Part shown: one piece after another, positions 46,101 through 58,917 of the stretch
How positions within the stretch are numbered: position 1 is the first letter of the stretch
Layout: every line of letters starts with the position of its first letter
NCBI RefSeq assembly: GCF_030704535.1
Contig: NC_081811.1
Span: 5,311,001-5,375,000 of the forward strand
Reading direction: 5' to 3'
Origin: Vitis vinifera
Lineage: Eukaryota > Streptophyta > Magnoliopsida > Vitales > Vitaceae
DNA length: 64,000 bases
Notes under the pieces: model-generated
Seen by the model: the letters and a program-made list of their open reading frames with translations, nothing else
Database searches by the model: none
Told to the model about the DNA's origin: nothing
Made by a program: the position numbers and the translations under genes

Positions 46101-48970
46101 AAACTTGGAATAATTTGGTATTTAGCAAAATATTTCCAACATTTTAGATAAAGCAGGGCTTTCCAAAGTTTTGGAGAATATGCCATAATGCACAAATTTT
46201 TATTTTTTATTTTTAAAATGATGCACATTAGGCCAAGAACCATCAGAAAAAAGCTAGGCATAACATACCTTTTTCTACCATCTTTCCACGATGAATGACA
46301 CCGATCATATCGGCATTCCTCACTGTACTCAAACGATGAGCAACGATAATGGTTGTTCGGTTGACCATAATCCTGTCCAATGCTTCTTGTACTACTCGTT
46401 CTGATTCTGCATCAAGTGCACTTGTAGCTTCATCTAAAAGTAGAATTCGCGGGTCTTTCAGAATTGCTCTTGCTATGGCAACTCTCTGCTTTTGTCCTCC
46501 AGAGAGCTGTGTTCCATGCTCACCAACCATTGTGTCTAGCCCCTGAATGCAAAATTTAAAATCTCAGAGATAAAACAACAATGGACATGTCCATGAAAGT
46601 GAAGACATGAGTGCAAAAAGGGGGAAAAACCAAATGGGAAAGAACTAGGAACCTGAGGAAGTTTATCAATGAATTTAGAAGCATTTGCTAGCTCAGCTGC
46701 AGCTCTTATCTCTTCAATAGTTGCACCCTCTTTTCCATATGCAATATTATCCCTAATGCTGGATGTGAACAAGACTGGTTCCTGGCTGACAAGACCAATT
46801 TTCCCCCTAATCCATCTAAGCTGAAACTCCTTCAGATTAATACCATCTATAAGAACTTCACCAGCAAGGGGATCATAAAACCTCTCTATCAGACTAATTA
46901 CTGTTGACTTCCCACTTCCACTCTGTCCAACCAAAGCTGCAGTTGTGCCACTAGGGATGGAAAGAGAGAATCCACTGAAGATTTGCTCATCTGGTCTGGC
47001 TGGATAGCTAAAGTATACATCCCTTAACTCTATCTCTCCTTGAATGTCCTCCAATTTCTTCCCTTTGGTGTCAGAAACATCTATCTCTGGCTTCCTGTGT
47101 ATCGTCTGAAACATCTTGAATGCTGCAGCCTGTCCAGCAGCAAATGCACTCATGCAAGGAGATGCCTGCCCTAGAGACCTGAAACATTCATATTATACCA
47201 AAAATTTGTAAATAATCAAAGATGAATTACTTCACCAAAGTGCAATACAGAGATATTAGCAATAGTACTTTCCCTTGATGGGCTACAATTGGAACTTCAA
47301 CTTGATTAAGCCAAAGAAAGTTCAGAATGCAGCTTACATGGAACCAGTCAATACGGCAATAATGACATTCAGAACTGTACCCCCAGTATATCCTTTTTCC
47401 AGTATCATCTTTGCACCAAACCATACTGCCAATGCATAACTTGCAAAGATGATGAACATAACTGTTCCAAGGCCTAATCCTGCAGCCAGACCTTCGAAAA
47501 CACCTGATTTGTAAGCATTTACCAGAAACTGATTGTATTTAGTTACAGCTTGCTTTTCCCCAGTAAATGATGCAACCTAGATTGAAGAAAAAGAGATGCT
47601 GTCACTTTTCATCAGAATGTAAAAGGGCAAAACCAAACACAACTTAGAGAAAACTGATATCCAATATTCCACTGGCATGTACTCAGTTCTGGCCTATATG
47701 ACATACTGTTCTAATTGAGCCGATTGTCTGTTCTACTACAGTTGCTGCTTTTGCATAAGCGTTTTGTCCGCGGGTCGCCATCTTGGATAAGAAGAGAGAC
47801 ATAGCTCCACCAGCTATCACAAGAAGAGGAATTGATGATAGCATGACAAGGGTAAGCAGCCACCCTTTAATGAATGCTATGATAAAGCCTCCAATGAAAG
47901 TCGATACCAGCTGTATAAATTTCCCTACCTGAACAAAAACAAAATTTGAAAAAGAAAACCTAAAGACCCTTATAGGCTTAAGTAACATGTTCAGGATAAA
48001 TAAAGCAAATTGTGTCCTTTTGGCGGTTTTGTTCATGTTATTACCTTCTCACCCATGGCATCTTGTATTAGAACAGTGTCCCCAGACATCCTTCCAATAA
48101 CCTCTCCTGTGTTTGTTTCCTTATCAAAGAAAGCAACATCTTGTCTCAATATAGTTTTCAAATACAGACTCCTAATTCTTGCAGCCTGCCTCTCGCCTGT
48201 GACCATCCAGCAAGCCACCTCTAACAAACAACAAAAAACAGTCTTTCTCAATTCTCAGTGCTCAAAAGTGAAGATATCTCTACCCATTAAATTTTTGCAA
48301 CAATTTTGAATTTAAGATGTGCTTACGAAAGAATGCTGCTATACCAGCCCCCACAGCCAAGTAGACAAATTTCAGAGAAACCTAAATGCAATAATCAAAT
48401 AAAGAGTCAATAAAGTCCTTGTTTCAGTACTCCTACAATTCAAATGAGGAACAACCAGATAAAAATTTATACTAGGAAGCATGGCTTTATGCAGAAAAGG
48501 CGATAAATTCACAACCAAACACCCAGGAGATGGCATTCCTGAATGGGAAATTTGATACATCTAAACCTGAGAAGTTGTTGAAATATTTTCTGCAGAGTAC
48601 CCAATGAAACAAATGTGAGAGAGAATTTTACCTTGGATACTATATCAACCACATCTTTGTTGTTCTGGTTTTGTCCAAAAGAATCAATCAGGTCCCCAAA
48701 AAGTATTGCCATAAGAGGCATACATATTCCATTCCCAGCAGCACCGATTGTGCCGGTAATCATCAACAACATATCAGTAGAATCTGCAAAAGAGAACAGC
48801 TTGTGAAATGGAACTGTGCTGGGCTTCCCCTCTTCCTTGCTCTTCTCCGAATCTTGTTGTTTCCCATTCTGGCCAGAGCTTTTCACAGTCTCTGTTTCAA
48901 GTGCTCCCCTGCTTGATGTTGTGGCTTCATGCATATATGTTTTTCCATTCAAGTCATTCTCCTCAGCCAT
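43073..48970 (-). CDS. ABCB-family (P-glycoprotein) full transporter, ABCB4/ABCB21-like, 12 exons
   Basis: ATP-driven plasma-membrane exporter; the closest Arabidopsis members that I recall (ABCB4, ABCB21) carry auxin. Exons: 48970-48632, 48381-48327, 48220-48045, 47928-47707, 47576-47338, 47178-46653, 46542-46269, 46012-45129, 45032-44766, 44674-44411, 44333-44040, 43426-43073. They total 3894 nt, 1297 aa, frame kept throughout. Layout is TMD1-NBD1-TMD2-NBD2. NBD1 has Walker [10 protein letters not shown] (Lys434), signature LSGGQ 532-536 and Walker B LLLDE (Asp556, Glu557). NBD2 has GESGSGKST (Lys1094), LSGGQ 1193-1197 and Asp1217/Glu1218. An acidic/serine-rich linker follows NBD1. All catalytic motifs are present, so it looks functional. 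Intron 11 carries a MITE. The transported substrate cannot be read from sequence. Confidence 0.96.
43496..43989. mobile_element. MITE in ABCB intron 11, TA-flanked
   Basis: Terminal inverted repeats GGGGTGA and TCACCCC are bounded by TA on each side. The roughly 495-bp interior is non-coding and AT-rich, beginning GGTCGTGTTCGTATCGTGTC and ending GGGTTCGAATCGTGTTAGCG. The same family occurs at 52048-52575. The TA flanks hint at a Stowaway/mariner-type insertion, but the longer subterminal similarity makes the class uncertain. Confidence 0.65.
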
Positions 48971-51000
48971 AATGCTACTCCTAGATACTTACAAGTTCTA
49001 AGATAGCAACTACTTTATCTGGAAGGGATCGGACTTCAAACTTCAGCTGCAAGATTGATGGGCGAAATCAGAATCATTAAAGACGGAGCTTCAAAGGTTG
49101 AGCCAATGGCAGATTTCAATAGATTAATATTGAAAGAGAATTGAAACCAATAAAAATAACAGCTCCCAGAAATTCTATGAGCAGACGATTCAATGGATCC
49201 TGAATCATGGGTGGTTCAAACAGAAAAAATAAAAGCAAAAAACCAGAAGAAAGATACAAATAACTTAATAATTTGAGTCGGCAGCGCCTTATTGAATAGA
49301 ATTAAAGTGAGTAGATCCGACAAGTACAAAAGCAAACAAAGTCACTCAAAAGGTAGATGAACAGAGGATAAAATGTCCATGAAGCTGCATCAACAGTTGG
49401 GAGATTCTAGCCAATCTCCCGTGCTTGGTACATACCAGGTACAAACTATCAAAAAGGCTGACTTGAGGAAAACCCATATGACATCAATTATACAGAAAAG
49501 AAAAAGAGAACAGGGAAAAGAAAAGAATAAATAAAAACACAAGTATCCCAGAGAGAGAAATGATGTTTTCTTTTTCTTTTTTTCTGGGTTTTTCTTTGCA
49601 GGGTTGAATCTGGAGAATTCAAAACAAGGAAGCTAATCAAGTAGGAGAGTCAAAAAGAGAGAAAGAAATGAAACTTTGCTCTATTTTTGACTGAAAAAGC
49701 CTCTGCAAAAACACACAAACCATAACATGCAAGCTAATCATAACCACCTCCAAAACAAAAGACGCAGCCCAGGTCGGCTGAAACAGGAATGATACATAGA
49801 CATGGAACAGGCCAAAACATCAGGAGGAGTAGTTAAAGAAAACAAAAAAGGTAGCAGTTATGGGATCTGGGTTGGTTCTCAACTTGTACCTTTTCTCTGT
49901 ATTACTGAACCCTCCACCTACATTCTTGTTCTCATGAACCTCAACACTTATAAAAAGGATACTCCCATGTCGCAATCTAATAGTTTGCTTAGGAAGCAAG
50001 CATCAACCTCTGCCTCTCAGTCAAAGGTTTTGATTTCCGGCTTTGTTTAGAAAAGAAAAATGCAAGTTCGGTATTCTTTTGCATCACAATTCCAGGAATT
50101 GTTCTTTGTCTTAGACTTTTAAGTATTGTAATCAAAATGACATATAATTCCTTGGGCTACACACACTGTCTGAATACGGGAGGTGGTGGTGGCTGGTGGG
50201 CGGTGGGTCCCCGTTCATGTTTGAAGAAAATTAACCCGAAAATTGAGAATACAGCCTGTCTTCCCTAAGATACCATCATCTTGGTGTGGGTATGGAGGTC
50301 TAGTAGCAAAGCATTCCTACACTTCAACTACACAAAAGTTTGACACATCACGCTTGGATTTGTCAGGAGATGATCACATGTGGAGACCCCTCATCATAGC
50401 CACCACGCCCCCAACCCAATTACCTACCACTTTTAATTTAATAATAATAATAATAATTTATTTTCTGATATTTTTTGTGTATGAGCCTTATGCTTATCAA
50501 TGGGAAAACCCCGTATCAAGTCAGAGCCCAGCCATCTTTTTATGATGCTACATTTGACCCAATTTCCATCAAATTTCATAGGGCAAATTTGGTTGGCGAT
50601 TCTAGAAAATCCTGATTGTCAAATGAAATTTCGGTGATTGTTCATCACCTTTTCATGTGTTAAACACAATTCTAACGACAAGTTGATACAGCGAATCTGG
50701 ATATCCTGGTAAATGGGTTGAATTTTCTCCAAGGAATTGAAGCCATCCAACTGCTCTGTTCTTTATAGTGGGAACTGACGAGATGCAGTAAGCCTCTTTG
50801 CCTCTGCTTTCCATTTCCTGGCTGCGAATAAAAAGTCAAAATATAGGTTGACAAGTAAAAAAAAGTGATTTTGGTTGAATTGCTTTTTGAAAGTCTTTTT
50901 TTAAAAAAAAAAAAAAAACTTTCATGGCTCATAATCCAAATTTTTTTTTTTTTTTTTTTACAAAATCAGAACTTTATCCAAATTTTTAATGATTATTTAA

Positions 51001-51205
51001 CTAAAAAACATCAAATAATTCCAAATTTATAAATATAATCTTCCATATTTAAATTTTTTAAAAAATCCTAAAAAATTATTTAACTAAAAAGCATCAAATA
51101 ATTCCAAATTTATAAATCTAATCTTCCATATTTAATTTTTTTTAAATCCTAAAAATTTTACCTAAAAAGCATCAAATAATTCCAAATTTATAAATTTAAA
51201 TAAAT
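51001..51205. repeat. Tandem repeat, about 80-bp unit, about 2.5 copies
   Basis: Units start at about 51001, 51084 and 51162. Each begins CTAAAAA(A/G)CATCAAATAA followed by TTCCAAATTTATAAAT and ATCTTCCATATTTAA. The spacings of 83 and 78 bp differ by small indels. AT-rich and non-coding. Confidence 0.85.
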
Positions 51206-52047
51206 TTATAAATTTTAAAAATGTAAATATATAAAAGATGCTAGATATATAAATTTAGGATCATATTATTCTTTTAATAAAATAATTCTTTAAAATACTT
51301 AAATAATTAGAACGAAGAAAATATTTATTTATTAAAATAGATGAAATAATCTCAAAATTATAAATCTAATTTTTTGTACATTGAAAGTTAAAAATAACCC
51401 AATTTAAGACATTTTCAATGATTTTCACATAGGTATAAAAAAAGAATATTATTTGTAAAGAAAAATAAATGGTATTTTATGATTTTTAAAAATAATCTAA
51501 AGTTTGATATAAATATCTTTCAATATTTTCTATTATTTTTCCTAAATTTTAAAAGAGAATATTATTTTTATAAAAAAAAAAAATCAATGTATTTTTTTCA
51601 AACATGAATAATTTTTAAGATAGAAATATAAATGAGGATTTACAAATTCGGTATCATTTCATTTTTTTTAATCAAATAATTAAAAAAAAAATAAATAAAT
51701 TGCCATGTCAAACAACGTGCTCCGTCGGGCATGCATCATGCATGTTGGCGCAATGGCGCTTCCTTCTTCCTTGTTTTGAATTTTGAATTTCATCTTTTTA
51801 GTCACAAGACGACACATTTGGCCACCTGTGATCGGATTTAATATTTTTGTAATATTTATTTGTAGTTTGATTTTATACAATTCTCTGCTAAGATTATCTA
51901 CATGGTGATGGACCCTTATGCTTATGATATATAATTTAATTTATTATATCATAAAGAACTTACCTAGAAAAGAGAAATGGGATACAATTTTCCAATTTGG
52001 TTGCTCGAATATCTTTTTTTCAAAATTTTTATGATTTTTAATATTTA

Positions 52048-52575
52048 TAGGGATGGGTCAGGGTGACAATTCGTATTGATGGGTCGTGTTTGTGTTGTGT
52101 CAAACTTTAGGTATTTTACAACATAGTTCAATCCAAACTCAACATAAAAAATATAAACTTGAATATTACTAGTTATTAAACAAGTAATATATCGATAACC
52201 CATTTAATTCATTTAATAATCAAGTCATCAAATTTAATAATAAAGTTGAGTTAGGTTTTATACATATTTGTATGATTGATGTCTTAATAAAACATATTTA
52301 TAACTCAATTGATTTATTTATTTAAAATAAATTTAAAATGAGTTAAATGTGAGATAAATAGTTTTAAAATATAATTAAATTAATAACAAAATTATTAAAT
52401 AAATTACTTCACGTTAAATTATTGTTATGTAAGTTGATTAAAAAATTATCTATTTATTAAAGAAATTATGTAGGTTGATACGAATTTAATTTAAATTCAA
52501 CCCAAATTATGAAAAGCGTGTTGAGTTTGTGTGGTATTCGGGAATGATATCAATCTTTGCGATCCTTAGAGATGG
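52048..52575. mobile_element. Second copy of the ABCB-intron MITE family
   Basis: Aligns along its length with 43496-43989: GGGTGACAATTCGTATTGAT and GGGTCGTGTTTGTGTTGTGTC at the left, ATTAAACAAGTAATAT and ATAACCCATTTAATTCATTTA inside, and ATTATGTAGGTTGATACGAA near the right. The ends are more degraded than in the intron copy, so the boundaries are approximate. Confidence 0.6.
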
Positions 52576-53020
52576 GTTCATCGGGCTTTCTTATTTAATG
52601 GGAAATTATATTTTTATATGGAAATAAAAATATTTTATCCAATATCTTTATTTAAAGAAATATTTCTTAAATGGGAATTTGAGATGTGAAAGAAAGAAAA
52701 TAAAATAAATACATTAATGGGGAGAGCAATGAAAGGTTGATGGAGAAAGCATGCCTAGAGGAGGAGGTGATGGGTGGAGTGGAAAGAGATGAAGAAAATT
52801 GTCCTACTTGGTTATGATTGTGTCCGCCTCTACTGCAATTTTACCAACTTTTCTTTCAAGATGAGGACAGCGATGGCTCACACAATCTTCATATATGACT
52901 TGTGAGCCTCCCCCACCCATACCCACCTTCAATCTCCATAGCCCATAGCCCATACCCCTTCAATGTGGAGGAACCATCTGCCATCCCCATCCCCAGCCGC
53001 CCGCACCACAACCCCGCCCC

Positions 53021-53085
53021 CCACCTCCCACACCCACAGGCCCCCGCCCCGCCCCGCCCCACCACCCCCCCCACACACACACACA
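53021..53085 (-). other. G-rich strand tract with G-quadruplex pattern
   Basis: The plus strand is C-rich. The minus strand therefore reads GGGGCGGGGCGGGGC followed by five more Gs, i.e. four runs of at least four guanines separated by single cytosines at about 53040-53060. A CA run follows on the plus strand at 53071-53085. It lies about 850 bp beyond the stop codon of the BAHD gene. Confidence 0.8.
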
Positions 53086-53927
53086 CTTATTCAATTCACA
53101 TCATTTTCTCATATCTCTTGCCTTGTCTCTGTCTGTTATGACATCATTCAGTATCTGTTTACTGTTAACAAGCATAAGATGGAAATTACACAACAGAGAA
53201 ACAGTAGGACAGGATATTACCATGGTTTGATTGTTTTCAGCGTTTGATTCCACTAATTTTAGTAGGAGACCGAAATTCTTGAATCTCCTGTTCTGAGTTG
53301 GAGCAATCACCCATAATGAATTCTGAGTTGGTGGGTATGGGTTGATTGGACTTGACCCCAGTTGAAGTTGAAGCCTACAGGTCTGGCGGCCGGGAAGAAT
53401 CAATGAATCGGTTGAGTTGATGCGCTCACTTCGCATGAATGGCAGTTGGGTTTTGAGAAAAGTCCTGATAATTGGGTAATTCTATTTCTTTCTTTGTCTG
53501 TTGATGCACCAACAGAGAGCTGAATTAATTAACCGAGAGAGACAAAAACCCAACTTCTTTAATGCCCTCAATTGGGATTTGGGACCAGTTCTTCAAACCA
53601 AACTGGACCCATCCTCAATCTGCTCCCACCTTTTATGAAAGCCCAATTAGGGCTGTTTTTAATTTCTTTCTTCTTTCTCAAGCTGAGATTTAATGTCAAT
53701 AAAACCAGCCAATCATTCGAAGTTGGTCTAAACAAGCCAAGCTTTATTTAGCTAGTTCAATTTTCAATGATTGGAAGCTCTGTTTCCTCTTATTTGCTTC
53801 ATTTCCAATTGAGCTATTTTATATTCTCACCAGTACTTCACGCTTAGTACAGTAGTTGAAAGAGATTTAAGGGATATGTGACCAAAGGTCTGAATACAAA
53901 GGTTAAGATGAAGAATTGAAGATTGAT

Positions 53928-55382
53928 TCAAGTACTTGACTTCAACATCAAATCAAGGAAGGGTTGCTGATGAGCCTCCTCAACACACCATGTCATCAAA
54001 CGGATGCCTTTCTTTGGTGAGGGCAGCAATCCAACAATGCAAACGGGTATGATGGCAGAGCCTTGTATTGGAACCACATGAACTGGGGCGCCCCACCCAT
54101 AGTCAATTTGGTTAAACCCCAGTCTGCCCCACTCTGATATAAACAATGTGGTGTAGATGAGGGGTGGTGCAAATGGATCTACCCCATCTTCAACCAGTTC
54201 GCCCTTCAACCACCTGCAAAATTCGTTTGATAACTTAACTTTTTCCTCCTGGATCAGTTTTACCACATCAGCAGTTGACGACCGTGCCAGTGTCTCACTG
54301 GAAGCTGTGATGGTCACTGGGAAGAAACAGTTGCCATAGAAGCCTTGTGGCAAAGGAGGCTGCAAGAACGGGCGGCAATTTGCAAAGAAGACAAGCTTGA
54401 CTTGGGTGTTCTCTCCCAAGTTTATAGCTTGTGTTCGATGGTGCCAGATACTGGCAACTACAAGTTCAAAGGTGGAGCAAGTTTGGCCTGTGGACTTCTG
54501 GAACTCATGCTTTAGCTGATTGATCTGATCCAGGGGAATGTCTATATTGGCATGCTGCAGCTGGTAGTCAGGCATGGGGGGTGGTAAGTTTGGCAAGACA
54601 GTGGGATTTGTTTGTGGGACTTGGGGAGGAGGTGGAGAAAAGTCCCTACACCACACTGGCGCAATGCTTGGATTCTCAAGGCCTCTGGCCATTTCCCCAA
54701 CAGCATTTAGGAACTGGGCGACTCCTAAGCCATCACAAATGCTATGACAGAATATGAGGCCCATGACAAATCCACCACATGCAAATTGAGTCACCTGATG
54801 AACAAAAACAATACATATGATTTTGTGAAGTTTACATTACCAACCAGTTTTCGGGTTTTTTTTAATTGTTTCAAGTTGTGTTTGTGCCAGCTTTAGCAGT
54901 TGAATTTTGCTAATTCTACGACTGCAATGCAGTATTGAATGGATTATGGAACAGAGTGGTTTTTGACCATATACCTGCATTAGCACAAGTGGATTTATGC
55001 CTTCAGCTTCTGGGATGTGATCAGGGAGAAGCTCATCATAGGGGATGGATGCAGTGTCGTCAAAGTAATGGACTGAATCAAGCATACACTCAGCAGATGC
55101 CTCAACAAACCACACACCTTCCCCAGAACATTCAATTTGAAGCTCGCCATGGCTCGACTCTTTCAGCCGTCCAGCAAGAGGATAGTAGGGAACCAATGCC
55201 GTGGACAAGGCTTCTCGTATGACTTGTGCTGCACCAGGGCCATGCCTGAACACATGCAGTGTCCGAGCATTGCACCTTAGGACAGGTAATCTATCAATAA
55301 TCGACAGATCAAGTGTACCAGAAGGGGTCTTCTTGGATGGCTGAACAAGGCCTTGATTTGTTCTGATCACAGAGAGAGCCAT
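53928..55382 (-). CDS. BAHD (HXXXD-type) acyltransferase, 2 exons
   Basis: Transfers an acyl group from acyl-CoA to an alcohol or amine in specialised metabolism; cytosolic. Exon 1 is 55382-54975 (136 codons, ending LVLMQ at a GTATAT donor) and exon 2 is 54794-53928; together 424 aa, the usual BAHD length of about 430-460. The start is the ATG giving MALSVIRTNQG; in-frame codons further upstream have no ATG beyond it that fits the family. The catalytic motif HSICDG (His153, Asp157) and the structural DYGWG (367-371, the DFGWG motif) are both present, and a PYYPLAGRL block near residue 65 is typical. It looks functional. The substrate is unknown; the family includes enzymes acting on benzyl alcohol, taxoids and spermidine. 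At3g62160 is the positional Arabidopsis counterpart I recall. Confidence 0.93.
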
Positions 55383-55846
55383 GGCAGAAGAGGGATTGAT
55401 GGGGAAGTACAAGGAAGGAACTACCACTCTGCAATCTTATATGTAGTGCAATATTGTTTTACAAGGAATCAATAAAAGATATTGATGCTTCCATATCTAA
55501 AATATGGGAAGTGCTTGGCTTCAAAGTCTCATCAGTTTGGTAATGGACTAGGACAAGAAAAGATGACCAAGCCTCTGTATTTAAATGCGTGCAACTGCTT
55601 GGCTTCAAAGCCCAATTTCAGCAGATTTGGTAGTGATAAGAGGATAACTTTTAGCAGTACAATGGTATGCTTTACACATTAGCTATTGGGTTATGATTTA
55701 TGTAACTTTTTTGAAGATTAAAAGAGCTACTTGAATATGAAAATTGTTGGAAAGTCTCATGGAAATTCAATTGTTGTGTTTTATCACTTTTATGACACAT
55801 TTGGAATGGATTTCCATGGCATAAAATTCATCTGTTCACTTCTTTC

Positions 55847-56752
55847 CAATGTTTTAAAAACCGGATCGGACCGGCCGGTGGCCTTCCCGGTTCGGTCACT
55901 TCCTCTAAACCGTTTAGCTATTGAACAGGTCACAAACCTTTTGAACCGACGGTTCTTCAAGGACCGAACGGTTGAATGACCCCCTTTTTCCGTTCAACTT
56001 GTTAACCTCTGAGTCTCCAGCGGCCTCCACCTCCAATCCACCGGAAGGACGATGCTGGTGACTGGCCGACGTCCACTGGCTTGGTGACTCTATGTGGGAT
56101 GTGAGAGAAAATTGGTAGTAAAAGAGAGAGATTGTGAGCTATAAGAGAGAGATGATGAGATGAGAAGGAAGAAGGGGGGTGTTGGTCGAGGGTAGTGCCC
56201 GTAGTCGCATCGCCGACGATGGTTGACGAGAGTGGCAGCAGTGGGGGCCGATGATGACAAGTAGCAGTAGGTGTGGTGAGGGAAGAAAGAAGAAGGAAAA
56301 GAAAGAGAAGGGAGAGAGGGATAATGAGGGTTGCTCGTGGTAATTACTAATTAGGGTTATTTTTTAATGAACGGTTAGGATGAAGCCTAAAAATGGAGGG
56401 TTTAAATTAGTTCTCTAAAAATGGATATAAAAAAATGAGTTTGTAAGTTAGATCAAAGAAAAGGCCAAAATTTTAAAAAAAAAAAAAAAAGATTAAAATT
56501 AAAAGTGGGCTTGAAATAATTTTTGAATTATATAAATATATATATTATATTTAATAAAATTTAAAATATCAATATATTTATATTTATTTTCATAATTTAA
56601 TTTAATATATCAAATATAAAAATAAAATAATATTAAAAATTTTAATTATACATATTTAAAAAATTTTACAAATATTTTTTATTTTATATAAAAATATATA
56701 AATTATATAATTATAACGGGGTTCCACCAGTGAACTGCTTCTAAAAACAATG
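55847..56752. mobile_element. MITE-like element with GTTTTAAAAACCGG termini
   Basis: The left end CAATGTTTTAAAAACCGGAT and the right end (reverse complement CATTGTTTTTAGAAGCAGTT) form imperfect inverted repeats. The left subterminal part is rich in CCGG/CGGTTCGG motifs, typical of a common grape hAT-type MITE as I remember it. The interior includes purine-rich and AT-rich blocks without coding sequence. I found no matching 8-bp target duplication, so the boundaries are tentative. Confidence 0.45.
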
Positions 56753-58917
56753 ATCAATCATTTTAGGACTACCAGCAACGAGGACACAAATCTTCCCTTG
56801 GGTTTGTGACTTCTCATGAGTCATGACCAGTGTTTTGCGGTCGGGTTCAACCCTGACTCGGTTCATTGGTTTTCTACGGTTGGCAAAATGGGACCTCGTT
56901 ATGCTTGCTGGAAACTTGGGCCCAAATGAGCTGCCCCTACAAAAGGATTGAATGAGGATTATAAACCTCTTTTCGTCGCGTTAAATTTCGATGTGGGATG
57001 AGTAGGTCCTATTTAATGAAAATTCAAATTGAATGTATGCAAAAGAAAGACGTAGGACAACCAATCTGCCAGCCATTTGAATTTGTTAAGAATGGTAAAA
57101 GTAAAAAGTAAAATATGTAGGTTATTTCAAAATTTTAATATAAATAAAATAGCCTAATATCTTTTAAACTTGTAAAATAATATATATTGATTTATTAAAA
57201 TTATTTTTAATTTTAAATAAAATATAAATTATATATTTATTACGTCATCGATTCGATGAGTAAATTATGAATTATGAATTTTTTTTATTTAATAAATGAT
57301 CTGATTTTTAAAATATTGCTTATGATAGAAACAAACTAATTGTTACTACCTTGAGGCACATAACCAATTCAATGTTGAATTATAAGTGTTGAAACCTTTT
57401 TTTTATTGAATTAATAAAAGTGAAATATGTTTGGTATAGTGTTGAATGTCAAGTAATTTGATGGTTTGTTAATGAAAATAGTTAAAGTCTTAATAAATTT
57501 TTTATTTTTTTTATTTTTACAAATTTAGCCTTATCCTATGACATTTTTAAAAATTTAAGTATTATACATAATACCTCATGGAAATTAGAAAAAAAAAATT
57601 GTTTAAGTGGAGTGATTAAATTTTTATTTAATAATACAAATTTTCATGTTGGGATCAAAACAAAAAATAAAAAATAAAAAATAGTCATTTTTTAATTTTT
57701 AGAAATATACTTACTCATCATTTATTTTGAAAGTAAATATAAATATTTAAAATATTCTTGGTAATCAATTAATTAAACCTTCATTCAGTACCTTGCCTTA
57801 ACTTTAAAATGTTAATTATGAAAATAAAATTAATTAAATAAAGTTTTTATTTCTAATTCTATTTTTTATTTTATATAATAAAGACTATTTAAAAAAAAAG
57901 TTCAATTTTTTTTATTTTTTTTTTAGATTCTATACTTCTCATAAATAGTAAATAATAAAAAAATAATGATTTTTTAATTTTCTTCATCACAATATTTTAT
58001 AAATAATATAAAATAAGAAAAATAGTAAAAATGAATTATAGAGTAAGAATTGAAAAAAAAAAAAAAAGGAAAAAAATCTTATCTGACATATATAGTTTAT
58101 GGTAAATAAAAATAGTGTATTACTTAATTTATTTCTTTATTTTTTTTTAATGTTTTTAGCAAAATCATTTAAAAAAATATATTCATAAACTTTTAATGAT
58201 AAATTATTTCTTATAAATAAATTAAGTGGAGCAACATAAATCAATTAAAAATAGAATTTGATTTAATATAATTCTTTGGCATCAATTAAAACAAGTTTTT
58301 ATCAAAATTTAATTTTTTTACATGACAAAACTAATAATAAAAAAAATTGATTTAAAAGAAGATACATTTTAGTATGTGTATAAGTAACTTTGATTTATAT
58401 TCAATTAAGAAAATATGTATTAGAAATTTACAATACGAAAGTCAATGGAAAATTCCAACTTACATTGAACATCGATATGAAGTTTATATATATATTACAA
58501 ATGTTAAAATAACTTAACTCTTCTTTGTCTAATTATTTGACTTTTTGGTATACTAAATGAAGAGAGAAAGAAAAAAGTTTACTAACATATAAATAGAGTA
58601 CAAGAATTCATTGATATGCAAATTATTTCAACATCATTTATCTTCAAACTGTCTCAATGAATCTTTAGTAAAGCTTTATGTACTTCGTATATTCTCCATA
58701 CACTAATAGATGATATCCCGAACTTCATTATCATTCGTCATTACAAGTTATGTCAAAAGTTTTACATTGAATTTAGTCATTTTCTTTTAGAAATTGCAAT
58801 AAAGTATTCATATGTTATAATCAATATATATAGTCTTATATCACAAAATTGTCAATTATTTAATCTAAAAAGAATATAAAATTATATAATGTGTCAATAT
58901 CAATGTCAAAGGGGGTG

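Larger units (their letters stand above)
48971..53927. other. Intergenic region between ABCB and the BAHD gene
   Basis: 48971 to about 50050 should hold the ABCB 5' UTR and promoter; I could not place a leader intron. 50260-50600 is of ordinary composition. 50880-52000 is very AT-rich and includes a T19-type run near 50940 and a tandem repeat at 51001-51205. A MITE relative lies at 52048-52575. 53000-53085 is C-rich. The open frames in the C-rich part are proline-rich composition artefacts, and none resembles a protein I know. Confidence 0.5.

Noticed and set aside
52902-53247. Proline-rich frames
   Set aside because: Translation of the C-rich tract and CA repeat; no start context, no homologue known to me.
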